Below are positions 25,015-34,401 of a stretch of 64,000 nt of DNA, one piece after another. The stretch covers positions 1,841,001 through 1,905,000 of the forward strand of contig CP097899.1 in the NCBI GenBank assembly GCA_023639215.1, in the 5' to 3' direction. A program made the translations under genes and the position numbers. Under the pieces are notes generated by a model. The model did no database searches. It was given only the letters and a program-made list of their open reading frames with translations, and had not been told where the DNA came from. Within the stretch, counting starts at the first letter, position 1, and every line of letters begins with the position of its first letter. The DNA comes from Candidatus Pristimantibacillus lignocellulolyticus. Lineage in GTDB: Bacteria > Bacillota > Bacilli > Paenibacillales > Paenibacillaceae.

Positions 25015-26202
25015 ATGAGCCAAAGTACGGTAGAGGTAGCTAGTGGATCATTATTTCCAACGTATGCAAGATTTCCACTTGCCATTGTTAAAGGCGAAGG
25101 TAGCTGGCTGTGGGATAGCGAAGGTAATAACTATTTAGACTTTATGAGTGGAATTGCTGTTACTAATCTAGGTCATGTGCCGCAACGTGTTAAGGAAGCT
25201 TTAGTAGCACAATTAGATCAACTATGGCATATTTCGAATTTGTTCCAAATTCCTAATCAAGCGGATGCTGCAAGGCTAATTACTGATAATAGCTGTGGTG
25301 ATGCTGTATTCTTCTGTAATTCTGGTGCTGAGGCGAATGAAGCAGCTATTAAGCTAGCTCGTCGTTATCAACAACTAGTTGCTCGTAATGGTCGTTATGA
25401 AGTCATTACATTCACACAATCTTTCCATGGACGTACGCTTGCAACATTAACAGCGACTGGTCAAGATAAGGTGAAGGAAGGATTTTTACCACTACCTGAA
25501 GGCTTTACTCATATTGCACTAAATGATTTTGAACTACTGAAAGCAACGATCACTGACAAAACAGCAGCTGTTATGCTAGAGATGGTTCAAGCTGAGGGTG
25601 GTATCCTGCTTGTTGATCCAACGTATATTAAGCAAGTTGCTGAACTTTGTAAGGCAGAAGGAATTTTATTAATCGTAGATGAGATCCAAACAGGCATGGG
25701 TAGAACGGGTAAATTGTTTGCATATGAGCATTTTGGTATTGAACCTGATATATTTACATTAGCAAAAGGTCTAGGTAGCGGATTCCCTGTTGGGGCTATG
25801 GTTGCTAAAGAAGCATTAAGAGAAGGCTTTACAGCAGGTAGTCATGGATCTACATTCGGTGGAACACCAATCGCGACAGCTGCAGTAAAAGCGACGATTG
25901 AAACAATCGTTGAAGAAAAGGTAGTTGATCATGCAGCGAAGCAAGGTCAATATCTACTAACGCAACTACGTGAGAAACTTAGTGGTTGCTCATTCGTAAA
26001 TGAAGTACGTGGATTAGGGTTAATTATCGGTATTGAATGTAAAGAGCCGATAGCTAGCGTAATCGTGGAAGCACAAAGTAAAGGTTTGCTAGTCATTTCG
26101 GCTGGACCAAACGTGATTCGTTTGCTTCCTAATCTACTAGTGTCTAATGAAGAGATCGATCAAGCGGTGCAAATACTAACAAAGTTGCTAAGCAATCGAT
26201 AG
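25015..26202 (+). CDS. argD: Acetylornithine aminotransferase
   Basis: This 395-residue class III PLP aminotransferase makes N-acetylornithine from the semialdehyde and glutamate. Landmarks are FCNSGAEANEAAIKLAR, the DEIQTGMGRTG segment binding PLP, and the Schiff-base lysine in LAKGLGSGFPVGA. ATG 25015 is chosen; a GTG at 25006 lies within the GGAGTG ribosome binding site. It is preceded by leader copy (i), which begins just after the argB stop. Confidence 0.95.
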   Translation: MSQSTVEVASGSLFPTYARFPLAIVKGEGSWLWDSEGNNYLDFMSGIAVTNLGHVPQRVKEALVAQLDQLWHISNLFQIPNQADAARLITDNSCGDAVFFCNSGAEANEAAIKLARRYQQLVARNGRYEVITFTQSFHGRTLATLTATGQDKVKEGFLPLPEGFTHIALNDFELLKATITDKTAAVMLEMVQAEGGILLVDPTYIKQVAELCKAEGILLIVDEIQTGMGRTGKLFAYEHFGIEPDIFTLAKGLGSGFPVGAMVAKEALREGFTAGSHGSTFGGTPIATAAVKATIETIVEEKVVDHAAKQGQYLLTQLREKLSGCSFVNEVRGLGLIIGIECKEPIASVIVEAQSKGLLVISAGPNVIRLLPNLLVSNEEIDQAVQILTKLLSNR

Positions 26203-26260
26203 AATATTGAACATTAACTAATGAAAAGTTAAAAATTATGTTCTTAAGATTATAATGAAA

Positions 26261-26468
26261 ATTCAAAATGTTCGCTTGTTAGTACCAAGAAGATGGCATG
26301 AAGCTAGGAAATGAAGCGCGGAGCGTACGCAGTTGGTACGTGAGCACTCACAATGTTTCTGTAAGAAACATACTTCGAAAGCATATGGTTAGCTTTCGAT
26401 GAATGACATATTCGAAGTCGATTAAGCTATCATAGATAACTTCGTGATAACAAGTGGACTTTTTGAAT
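26261..26468 (-). repeat. Palindromic repeat, copy C (full, - orientation, long core)
   Basis: A 208-bp element between argD and argF with arms ATTCAAAATG and the complementary C-T-TTTTTGAAT end (GGACTTTTTGAAT). It has an extra hairpin, ATGTTTCT/AGAAACAT (26353-26371), and a second, CGAAAGC/GCTTTCG (26377-26399). The first is also present in copy F, whose arms are different. Confidence 0.85.
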
Positions 26469-26488
26469 ATCTGCTAACGAAAATGCTA

Positions 26489-26561
26489 AGCTTCTGATGT
26501 AACTCTTCATAACAAATAGTGCATCGAGAAGCTAATGAAAAGTTTGAAGGAGGATTTAAAC
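26489..26561 (+). promoter_or_regulatory. Two-stem leader motif (copy ii) before argF
   Basis: Stem A is AGCTTCTGATG (26489-26499) with CATCGAGAAGCT (26522-26533), 11 bp with one bulge. Stem B is ACTCTTCAT (26502-26510) with ATGAAAAGT (26535-26543), one mismatch. GAAGGAGG follows, then the argF start. Only 1 nt separates the two 3' strands, so both stems are unlikely to form together. Confidence 0.7.
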
Positions 26562-27518
26562 ATGGTAAGATCCAAAGCAGAAATCGCTCAAAGTATGAAG
26601 GGCCGCGATTTTCTAATGCTAGTTGATTTTTCACAAGAAGAAATTATGTATTTGATTGAGCTGGCTATTGAGTTGAAACAGAAACAAAAAGCTGGTATTG
26701 AACATAAAGAATTACAAGGAAAAACGATAGGTCTAATTTTTGAAAAATCTTCCACGCGTACGCGTGTTTCTTTTGAAGTTGGTATTTACCAACTAGGTGG
26801 TCAAGGTCTATTCTTAAGTGGTAATGATCTTCAAATCGGCCGCGGAGAAACAATTCTAGATACAGCTCAAACATTATCTCGTTACTTAGATGGTATTATG
26901 ATTCGTACGTTCGAGCACCGTAAAGTAGTAGAATTGGCTCGTGGAGCTACAATTCCTGTTATTAATGGTTTGACGGATCTATCTCATCCATGCCAAGCAC
27001 TTGCTGACTTCCAAACGATCTATGAGCAAACAGGTACGTTTGAAAATGTGAAACTTGCATATATCGGTGATGGTAACAATATGGTACACTCTCTAATGAT
27101 GGGTGCTGCCAAATTAGGTGTTCATATGTCAATTGCAACACCTGAAGGCTATGAACCAGATGCAGATATTATCGCTCAAACAATGGCTATCGCAGAAGAA
27201 ACAGGCGCACAAATTGTTGTGTGTCGTGATCCACAAGAAGCAATTGATGGTGCAGATTTCGTGTATACTGATGTATGGGCGAGTATGGGCCAAGAGCAAG
27301 AGCAAAAAGAACGTGAGCTAGCATTTGCTAATTATCAAATCGATGAGAACCTTGTTCAATTCGCGAAGCCAGAATTCAAATTCATGCACTGCTTACCTGC
27401 ACATCGTGGGGAAGAAGTGACTGAAGGAGTAATTGATGGCGATCACTCTATTATTTTTGATCAGGCTGAAAATCGTCTACATGCTCAAAAGGCGATTATG
27501 GCTGCAATCATGTCATAA
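26562..27518 (+). CDS. argF: Ornithine carbamoyltransferase
   Basis: The 318-residue enzyme makes citrulline from ornithine and carbamoyl phosphate. The carbamoyl-phosphate loop is SSTRTRVSFE, followed by SHPCQALADF and the ornithine-binding HCLPAHRGEEV. ATG 26562 is chosen: GAAGGAGG lies just upstream, whereas the longer frame from ATG 26535 begins inside the leader stem. It is separated from argG by only 28 nt. No carAB genes are seen in the window. Confidence 0.96.
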   Translation: MVRSKAEIAQSMKGRDFLMLVDFSQEEIMYLIELAIELKQKQKAGIEHKELQGKTIGLIFEKSSTRTRVSFEVGIYQLGGQGLFLSGNDLQIGRGETILDTAQTLSRYLDGIMIRTFEHRKVVELARGATIPVINGLTDLSHPCQALADFQTIYEQTGTFENVKLAYIGDGNNMVHSLMMGAAKLGVHMSIATPEGYEPDADIIAQTMAIAEETGAQIVVCRDPQEAIDGADFVYTDVWASMGQEQEQKERELAFANYQIDENLVQFAKPEFKFMHCLPAHRGEEVTEGVIDGDHSIIFDQAENRLHAQKAIMAAIMS

Positions 27519-27546
27519 TAAATGAAATATGAAGGGAATCAATAAC

Positions 27547-28779
27547 ATGGCTAAAGATAAAATTGTATTAGCTTATTCAGGTGGTTTGGATACTTCCATC
27601 ATCTTGAAATGGCTTAAAGAAACATATGACGCGGAAATTATCGCATTCACTGCTGATATCGGTCAAAAGGAAGAACTAGATGGACTAGAAGAAAAAGCTT
27701 TGAAAACAGGTGCTTCTAAAGTATATATTGATGATCTTACTGAAGAATTCGCTCAAGATTTCATCTTCCCAATGTTTCAAGCTGGAACAATGTATGAAGG
27801 TCAATATTTACTAGGTACTTCTATCGCTCGTCCGCTTATTGCGAAACGTATGGTGGAAATTGCTCGTGCTGAAGGTGCAAAATATATTGCTCATGGTGCA
27901 ACTGGTAAAGGTAATGACCAAGTTCGTTTTGAGCTAGGCGTAGCTGCACTAGCGCCGGAAATCGAAATTATTGCTCCTTGGCGTTCTGAGCAATTCCGTA
28001 ACGATTTCCCAGGTCGTGCAGAGATGATTGCTTTTGCTGAGAAACATGATATTCCGGTTTCAGCATCTGCTGCAAAACCTTATTCTACAGACCGCAATTT
28101 GCTACATATTAGCTTCGAGAGCGGTGTGTTAGAAGATCCTTGGTTCGATCCAAGTTCTGAAGAAAATGAGCCAATGTACGTACTTAGCGTATCTCCTGAG
28201 CGTGCTCCGGATCAAGCTGAATACGTTGAGCTTTCATTCGAAAAAGGTAACTGTACAGCTATTAATGGCGAAGCAATGTCTCCACTAGCTATTATGGAGA
28301 AATTGAATGAGCTTGGTGGCAAACATGGTATCGGTCGTGTTGACATGGTTGAAAACCGTTTTGTAGGTATGAAGAGCCGTGGCGTGTATGAAACTCCAGG
28401 CGGAACTATTCTATTTACAGCACATCGTAAGATGGAATCTCTAACAATGGATCGTGAAGTTATGCATCTTCGTGACTCTCTGATTTCTAAATATAGTGAG
28501 CTAGTATACAATGGTTTCTGGTTCGCTCCTGAACGTCTTGCATTGCAAGCGCTAGTGACAGAATCTCAGAAAAATGTATCTGGTGTCGTACGTTTGAAAT
28601 TGTATAAAGGTAATGTTATCGGTGCTGGCGTACAAAGCCCAGTAAGCTTGTACAACCCTGATATCGCTACAATGGAAGCTGATCCATCACAAGCTTACGA
28701 TCAAGGTGATGCAACTGGATTTATCCGTTTGAATGCATTGCGTTTGAAAGTTTCTGCTGGTGTAACTCAGAACAAGTAA
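27547..28779 (+). CDS. argG: Argininosuccinate synthase
   Basis: The 410-residue enzyme joins citrulline and aspartate using ATP. The PP-loop AYSGGLDTS is at the N-terminus, and GKGNDQVRFE and the SFESGVLEDPW region are typical. GAAGGGA at 27531-27537 gives good spacing to ATG 27547; ATG 27529 would precede that site. The argG-argH gap holds repeat copy D inside a larger nested stem. Confidence 0.97.
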   Translation: MAKDKIVLAYSGGLDTSIILKWLKETYDAEIIAFTADIGQKEELDGLEEKALKTGASKVYIDDLTEEFAQDFIFPMFQAGTMYEGQYLLGTSIARPLIAKRMVEIARAEGAKYIAHGATGKGNDQVRFELGVAALAPEIEIIAPWRSEQFRNDFPGRAEMIAFAEKHDIPVSASAAKPYSTDRNLLHISFESGVLEDPWFDPSSEENEPMYVLSVSPERAPDQAEYVELSFEKGNCTAINGEAMSPLAIMEKLNELGGKHGIGRVDMVENRFVGMKSRGVYETPGGTILFTAHRKMESLTMDREVMHLRDSLISKYSELVYNGFWFAPERLALQALVTESQKNVSGVVRLKLYKGNVIGAGVQSPVSLYNPDIATMEADPSQAYDQGDATGFIRLNALRLKVSAGVTQNK

Positions 28780-28839
28780 TTAATAAGAGATCAAGGGCGG
28801 AAGAATCATATACGATATGTTGGAAGTCTTATAAGTGCA

Positions 28840-29009
28840 AGTTCAAAAAGGTCGGCTTTCAGTACCGAGATGATGGGAGGATACTAGAAAACGAGGAGCG
28901 CATCGTACGGATTAGGTACGTGAGCACTGCAGGTTTCGGTAGCATGTCATCTTCGATGTCGAGTACGCTTGATGCGTGACTTCGTAATCAAAGTCTGACT
29001 CTTTTGAAC
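28840..29009 (-). repeat. Palindromic repeat, copy D (full, - orientation), inside a nested outer stem
   Basis: A 170-bp element between argG and argH with arms GTTCAAAAAGGTCGGCTTT and AAAGTCTGACTCTTTTGAAC. Outside it, GTCTTATAAG pairs with CTTTAAGAC. Further out, 28797-28815 pairs with 29031-29049 (16 of 19 positions; CGGAAGAA with TTCTTCCG). Almost the whole gap can thus fold into one long stem. Confidence 0.88.
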
Positions 29010-29082
29010 AAACTCTTTAAGACAATCATTTCGTATAGGGTTCTTCCGTTTCCTTGTATCAATAAGAAGGAGTGCTGAAGAA

Positions 29083-30498
29083 GTGAGTAAGCTTTGGGGT
29101 GGCCGTTTCACGAAAAAAACGGATCAATTAGTTGAAGAATATACAGCATCTATTACATTTGATAAGGCGCTTGCTGAAGAAGATATTCAAGGTAGTCTTG
29201 CACATGTTACTATGCTTGGTAAACAAGGTATTGTACCACAAGACGATGTTGAAACGATTAAAGCAGGTCTATTGCGTGTATTAGAGCGCATCAAAAATGG
29301 TGAGCAAGAGTTCACGATTGGCGATGAAGATATTCATATGAATATCGAAAAAGCATTAATTGATGATATTGGTGCTGTAGGTGGTAAACTTCATACAGGA
29401 CGTAGTCGTAATGACCAAGTTGCTACAGATATGCATCTTTGGCTTCGTAAGCGCGTAGTTGAGTTCGTAGAATTGCTGCGCAAGTTACAAGAAGCATTGA
29501 TCGGACAAGCTAAAGCTAACATCGATACGATTGTACCTGGTTACACTCATTTACAACGTGCACAACCTATTTTATTTGCACATCATATGATGGCTTATGT
29601 ATCTATGTTTGGACGTGATATTGAACGTCTACAAGATAGCTACAAACGTATCAATGTTCTTCCACTGGGCGCAGGTGCACTAGCTGGTACGACATTCCCA
29701 ATTGATCGTCACTTTGTGGCAAGCCAATTACATTTCGATCGCGTATATGAGAATAGTCTTGATGCGGTTAGTGATCGTGATTTTATTTTAGAGTTTTTAG
29801 CTGATGCATCGATCGTTATGATGCATTTATCACGTCTCAGTGAAGAGCTAATTATGTGGTCAAGCAACGAATTTAACTTTGTTGAATTAGATGACGCCTT
29901 CTGCACAGGTAGTAGTATTATGCCACAGAAGAAAAATCCTGACGTACCAGAATTAGTTCGGGGTAAAACAGGACGTGTGTATGGAAATCTTATGGGCTTG
30001 CTAACTGTAGTGAAATCTTTACCGCTAGCATACAACAAAGATATGCAAGAAGATAAAGAAGGTATGTTTGATACTGTAACAACGATGCAAGGTGCTCTTC
30101 AATTGTTTGCTCCTATGATCGCAACGATGACTGTGAATAAAGATCGTATGCGTCAAGCAGTTAACCAAGATTTTTCTAATGCAACGGATATCGCTGACTT
30201 CTTAGTTAATAAAGGTCTACCGTTCCGTCAAGCTCATGAAGTAATCGGTAAAACTGTGCTATACTGCATCGAAAACAATAAATACTTACTTGATCTAAGT
30301 ATAGAAGAATTTATTCAATTCTCCGATTTGTTCGATGAACGTATTTATGACGTATTACAGCCTGAGCAGGTTGTAAATGCACGTAATGTATACGGTGGTA
30401 CTGCTAAACCTCAAGTTGAAGCAGCGATCGCACGTGCTGAAGAAGTTATGAACGCTACATCTGTTTGGGTGGCTGAATATTTGGAGCGTAGCCAATAG
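29083..30498 (+). CDS. argH: Argininosuccinate lyase
   Basis: This 471-residue member of the fumarase/aspartase superfamily splits argininosuccinate to arginine and fumarate. Its start SKLWGGRFTKKTD is typical. The catalytic-loop signature GSSIMPQKKNPD is present, as is HTGRSRNDQVATD. GTG 29083 follows AAGGAG with 10-nt spacing. It is the last gene of the arginine cluster and is followed by a strong terminator. Confidence 0.97.
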   Translation: MSKLWGGRFTKKTDQLVEEYTASITFDKALAEEDIQGSLAHVTMLGKQGIVPQDDVETIKAGLLRVLERIKNGEQEFTIGDEDIHMNIEKALIDDIGAVGGKLHTGRSRNDQVATDMHLWLRKRVVEFVELLRKLQEALIGQAKANIDTIVPGYTHLQRAQPILFAHHMMAYVSMFGRDIERLQDSYKRINVLPLGAGALAGTTFPIDRHFVASQLHFDRVYENSLDAVSDRDFILEFLADASIVMMHLSRLSEELIMWSSNEFNFVELDDAFCTGSSIMPQKKNPDVPELVRGKTGRVYGNLMGLLTVVKSLPLAYNKDMQEDKEGMFDTVTTMQGALQLFAPMIATMTVNKDRMRQAVNQDFSNATDIADFLVNKGLPFRQAHEVIGKTVLYCIENNKYLLDLSIEEFIQFSDLFDERIYDVLQPEQVVNARNVYGGTAKPQVEAAIARAEEVMNATSVWVAEYLERSQ

Positions 30499-30515
30499 GT
30501 TACGCTAAAATACAC

Positions 30516-30568
30516 AAAAAGGTCGTTAGAGCTATCAATCCATATGGATGACAGCCTAACGACCTTTT
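30516..30568 (+). terminator. Terminator after argH, probably bidirectional
   Basis: AAAAAGGTCGTTAG pairs with CTAACGACCTTTT (GGTCGTTAG 30521-30529, CTAACGACC 30556-30564), with ATCCATATGGAT inside the loop. The A-run and T-run on the two sides allow function in both directions, also ending the minus-strand transporter operon. Confidence 0.9.
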
Positions 30569-30640
30569 ACATATTCTTCGATTTAATGTGCATGGAGAGT
30601 TTGAAACGAAAACAGACTCGTTACTGTAAGTACTCTCCTT

Positions 30641-30820
30641 TTATTTATATTTGCGATTATAGAACCAGAGAAGACCAATTAGAAGTGCTAATCCTAGAAG
30701 CATCAGACCGAGCCCAAATGCACCAATATTTTTTTGACCAATAATAACGAGCACTATACCGATAATAAATACAATTAGCATTAAATAATTGCGTAAAAGA
30801 TTCCGCACGGATTCATTCAT
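30641..30820 (-). CDS. Small two-TM membrane protein (DUF6903-like) of the sugar transporter operon
   Basis: A 59-residue frame on the minus strand starts MNESVRNLLRNYLMLIVFII and ends with a basic NRKYK tail. It contains two hydrophobic segments, about residues 13-27 and 33-52, separated by GQKNIG. It begins 9 nt after the permease stop, with AAGGT upstream. It resembles short proteins annotated DUF6903 beside carbohydrate ABC transporters in Bacillota, from memory. The function is unknown. Its position as last gene of the operon suggests a role with the permease. Confidence 0.7.
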   Translation of the reverse strand: MNESVRNLLRNYLMLIVFIIGIVLVIIGQKNIGAFGLGLMLLGLALLIGLLWFYNRKYK

Positions 30821-30829
30821 AGCAGCACC

Positions 30830-31723
30830 TTAACCTTTCAGCCCGCCCATGGTCATACCTTGGGTAAGCTTCTTTTGTACTAAAATATATAGAATAAGAG
30901 TTGGCAGCATGACAATGACGAGTCCTGCATACATTTGACCATACTGTACAGCTGACTTTTGAGCAGCCATTAGATTCATTAGTCCAACTGGTAACGTTCG
31001 AAGTCCTGGCGTCGTCAACAAAGTCATCGAAATAATATATTCGTTCCAGAAAGAAAGGAAATTGAACAAGATAACAGTTACTATGCTGGGTTTAGCCATA
31101 GGCATAATAATTTGTACCATTGTTCTAAAGTATCCTGCACCATCGACAGACGCTGCTTCTTCAAACTCCTTAGGCAATGATTTGAAATATCCCGACAATA
31201 AATAAATGGTGAAGGGAAGCGCCATTGCGGCGTAGACAAGTGCCAATACGAATAAATTATTCAAAAATATAGGATGTCCGAGAAAACCACGAACGGCTTT
31301 ATCACCATTGTTGAGCATGAGAAAGATAGGAACGACAATGTAATTCACATTAATAAATAATCCTGCCATAAACATCATATTCCAGAAGACGCTGCCTCGG
31401 AATTTAAATCGTGAAAGGACGTAAGCGGCGGGTAATGCAATAACAAGTAGAAGACCTAATGCAATTGATGTAACAATTAGGGAGTTAAGCATATAACTAC
31501 CCATTTTAGCTTTTTCCCAAGCATCAACAAAGTTTTGTAGGTAGAACCCTTGCGGTAGAACCCAAGGATTACCATAAAACTCGATGTCTTGCTTAACAGA
31601 TGCAATAAATGCCCAGGCTACTGGGACGATAATAATGATTGCGAGTAATATTAACACAACATAGTTGAGGCCCTTATATAGCTTGTCGCTAATACCGAGC
31701 TTGGCGAGTTTATTATTGTTCAA
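30830..31723 (-). CDS. Sugar ABC transporter permease (MalG type)
   Basis: The 297-residue membrane protein has six predicted membrane segments (the first at about 18-40, LNYVVLILLAIIIIVPVAW). It carries the EAA loop EEAASVDGAGYFRTMVQIIMP that contacts the ATPase. It is a CUT1-type permease, equivalent to MalG. TTG 31723 follows AAGGAGG at 8 nt. The MalF-type partner lies 12 nt upstream. No ATPase gene is present; in Bacillota such systems often share an MsmX-type ATPase encoded elsewhere, and I infer that here. Confidence 0.93.
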   Translation of the reverse strand: MNNNKLAKLGISDKLYKGLNYVVLILLAIIIIVPVAWAFIASVKQDIEFYGNPWVLPQGFYLQNFVDAWEKAKMGSYMLNSLIVTSIALGLLLVIALPAAYVLSRFKFRGSVFWNMMFMAGLFINVNYIVVPIFLMLNNGDKAVRGFLGHPIFLNNLFVLALVYAAMALPFTIYLLSGYFKSLPKEFEEAASVDGAGYFRTMVQIIMPMAKPSIVTVILFNFLSFWNEYIISMTLLTTPGLRTLPVGLMNLMAAQKSAVQYGQMYAGLVIVMLPTLILYILVQKKLTQGMTMGGLKG

Positions 31724-31735
31724 GTTGTAGCCTCC

Positions 31736-32629
31736 TTAATACTCTAAATGGTCACGTGATGTGACTGCATTCAGGATAGCAGCTAATGCAAATGAGAACA
31801 GGAATACGATAACACCGATTGCCATACCATAACCGTAAGAAGAGTTGGTATATGCTTCTTTATACATATAGCTTAGGAATACTTCAGTTGATCCATCCGG
31901 ACCACCTTCTGTCATCGCTACAACGAATAAGAAACTCATGTTAATCGTACTAATGATGAAGAAGGTTAATGTGGTACGAATATTCGTCCAGATTAACGGA
32001 ATTGTAATACTGAAAAATTTCTCCATACGACCTGCACCTTCAAGCTCAGCCGATTCATATAAGCTTTCGGGTACATTCGCCATACTCGCCATATACATTA
32101 CCATATAATAACCGATGGCCTGCCAGATCATTGCACCTGAGAGAGAGAAAATAACAATTTTCTGATCACCCAGCCAAAGGGTAGGTGCTGACTCTGATCC
32201 ACGGAATAAATTCAAAATTGCATTCAGAAGTCCACTATTCGGGTCATATATAGCAGAGAAAATAGCACTAATTACGACAACCGATAGGATATTCGGAATA
32301 TAGAAAATAATTCTCAATAAATTTTGCCCTTTTAGCTTCTCACGTGAAAGTATTGATGCGAATACAAGTGCTAATGCAAAAGTAATAACGGACACGACTA
32401 CGATTAGTAGAAGACTATTTTGAAAAGCTTGATAAAACTTTTCACTTTGAAATAACTTAGTGAAATTTTGCAGTCCTACGAAAGTTTTTTCATCTGTATA
32501 GCCACCCCATTTGTAGGTGGACATACGAAATACATTTATTGTAGGTACAATTAAAAAGATAATGAATAGCATTACTGCGGGAGTAAGACAGAAGAAAATA
32601 AATCGTCGTTGTCCCTTCTTGATATCCAT
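31736..32629 (-). CDS. Sugar ABC transporter permease (MalF type)
   Basis: The 297-residue protein begins MDIKKGQRRFIFFCLTPAVM and has six membrane segments and the EAA loop YESAELEGAGRMEKFFSITIP. It pairs with the MalG-type permease downstream. ATG 32629 is preferred: GGAAGGAG lies 8 nt upstream on the minus strand, while the longer frame from 32677 would begin before that site. A 94-nt gap separates it from the binding-protein gene. Confidence 0.93.
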   Translation of the reverse strand: MDIKKGQRRFIFFCLTPAVMLFIIFLIVPTINVFRMSTYKWGGYTDEKTFVGLQNFTKLFQSEKFYQAFQNSLLLIVVVSVITFALALVFASILSREKLKGQNLLRIIFYIPNILSVVVISAIFSAIYDPNSGLLNAILNLFRGSESAPTLWLGDQKIVIFSLSGAMIWQAIGYYMVMYMASMANVPESLYESAELEGAGRMEKFFSITIPLIWTNIRTTLTFFIISTINMSFLFVVAMTEGGPDGSTEVFLSYMYKEAYTNSSYGYGMAIGVIVFLFSFALAAILNAVTSRDHLEY

Positions 32630-32723
32630 GTGCCCATCTCCTTCCCAAGGTGAAAACAAAGGCGGCAGCTTTCGCATGCCACCTTTGTTTAAAGAATTAA
32701 TACGTATTTACTATTACCATTAT

Positions 32724-34094
32724 TTATTTCAATGCTCCACGCAATGAATCACTTGCTTTTGTAATAGCTTCAACCCATTGTTGTTGTGTTTTAGCTTTTG
32801 TCACAAGAGAATCTACTGTACCAAATACTGTATCAGAGATGCTTACACCTTCAACAGGATCAGTTGTAGCAAAAGCACCCATAGCAGCTTTAGTACCATT
32901 GTCGTAAATACTGTAGAACAGTTTATTGTCGCCTTCTAATTTGTCGGACAAGCCTTTAATCGGTTGAATTGCACCAGCTTCGGCAAAAATAGCAGCTGCT
33001 TCATCTGAATAAAGGTAAGCAATAAACTGTTTAGCTAGATCTGGATTTTCAGCTTTCGCAGGAACCCAAATTTGTTCAAAGAAAGTATAAGAGTAGCGAT
33101 CGCCGCCATCAGTTACAGCAGGTAGAGAAGTGAAGCCCCATTTGAATCCTTCTGCACGAGGTGCACTACCCATTTCACCAACAATCCAAGTACCATTTGG
33201 CATGAATAACGCCTTATTGTCTAGAATAAGCTGTTGGTTTTTAACAAAGTTATCTTTATTAGCATTGGCTGGAACAGTTTGCTCAGTGTAACTTGCAAGT
33301 TTACTGATAATATCAAATGCTTGAGTTGCTTCTGGTGTTTGCCATACGCCTTCCGTGTAGCTCATCGCTTTTCCGAAGAATTCAGGACCACCAACCTCAT
33401 TCAGCAACGCATAAAATAATGAATCGAAGTATCCTGTCGTTGGGTAGGCGAATAAGGCAATGCCTTCAGCTTTTGCTTTGTCGCCTAAAGCCCACATTTC
33501 ATCCCAAGTTGTAGGCACTGTCCAACCTTTTTGTTCAAATAAGCCAGCATTGAAGAATAGACCAGTTGGGCTATAGAACATCGGCATTAGGTGAGTTTTA
33601 CCATCGCCATACGGATTCGTAATAGATGTATCCGTAAAACCAGGAATTATTTTGTCTTTTACAGTAACGCTTTCACCAGGAACCGTCATTGAAAGCACAT
33701 CTGTAAGATCAAGAACGTTATTATCTTTTACAAATGTTTCTGTCATACCTTTAGGTTGACCTACAGAAATAAGAATAACGTCTGGGAAATCACCTGATTT
33801 CATGCTAGGTCCAATTACGTCTTCTAGATTTTTGTCAATCGTTGTTTCGATTTTCACGTTAGGATTCGCGTTCTCGAAACCTGCTGCAACTTTTTTCCAC
33901 ATGTCAGCACCATAAGCAGTTTCCAAAGCGGCAAACTTTAAGACTTGAGTCTCAGCTGGTTCAGTAGCATTTGTTGGAGTAGGTGTAGCTGAATTACCAG
34001 GTGTAGTATTAGCGCCGTTGTTAGTATTACTACCACAAGCAACAAGGCTAAGTGTTAAAAATGCTGTTAATGCTAGACTAATAATTTTTTTCAT
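32724..34094 (-). CDS. Sugar ABC transporter substrate-binding lipoprotein
   Basis: This is a 456-residue CUT1 binding protein. The signal peptide ends in the lipobox LSLVAC with the lipidated Cys at 20, followed by a Thr/Asn/Pro-rich linker to about 50. The fold then begins TQVLKFAALETAYGADMWKK. FYSPTGLFFNAGLFEQKGW and ALFMPNGTWIVGEMG are typical of sugar-binding proteins of this group. The sugar cannot be deduced. It is the first gene of the transporter operon; AGGAGGGTT precedes its start. A related but lipobox-free protein is encoded divergently next door. Confidence 0.93.
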   Translation of the reverse strand: MKKIISLALTAFLTLSLVACGSNTNNGANTTPGNSATPTPTNATEPAETQVLKFAALETAYGADMWKKVAAGFENANPNVKIETTIDKNLEDVIGPSMKSGDFPDVILISVGQPKGMTETFVKDNNVLDLTDVLSMTVPGESVTVKDKIIPGFTDTSITNPYGDGKTHLMPMFYSPTGLFFNAGLFEQKGWTVPTTWDEMWALGDKAKAEGIALFAYPTTGYFDSLFYALLNEVGGPEFFGKAMSYTEGVWQTPEATQAFDIISKLASYTEQTVPANANKDNFVKNQQLILDNKALFMPNGTWIVGEMGSAPRAEGFKWGFTSLPAVTDGGDRYSYTFFEQIWVPAKAENPDLAKQFIAYLYSDEAAAIFAEAGAIQPIKGLSDKLEGDNKLFYSIYDNGTKAAMGAFATTDPVEGVSISDTVFGTVDSLVTKAKTQQQWVEAITKASDSLRGALK

Positions 34095-34401
34095 GTTAAC
34101 CCTCCTATAAAATTTTTATTTGTCTTTTCGTAAATTAAGATTAGTGCTTAAAATGATGCATTTCAATAGGTTTTGGGCATGTAGATAGAATCGTACATAG
34201 ACATGCAAAAATTATCGATAAGTTAAAAATAACAATTAATAGCGCTTACTAAACTGCTATAATATTAATAGTTAATAATGTTTAGTCACCAATAATAAAG
34301 CTAATATTGTACATAGATAAGTATATTTAATTCATGTATGGTTAAAGGACGAATACGTATAGTTGAGGTTATTATAAAAAAAGACAATCTAGGAGGACTC
34401 A
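34095..34401. promoter_or_regulatory. Divergent control region with cre-like and inverted-repeat sites
   Basis: This gap holds promoters for both binding-protein genes. TAATAGCGCTTACT at 34237-34250 matches the CcpA cre consensus at 12 of 14 positions when read on the minus strand and lies 7 nt before a TATAAT at 34258-34263. GCATGT (34177-34182) and ACATGC (34201-34206) form an inverted repeat that could be an operator for the nearby AraC-type response regulator. These are pattern matches only. Confidence 0.45.

Noticed and set aside
26489..26543. Leader motif as a single H-type pseudoknot
   Set aside because: In the argF copy the loop crossing an 11-bp stem would be 1 nt, which is too short; alternative stems are more likely.
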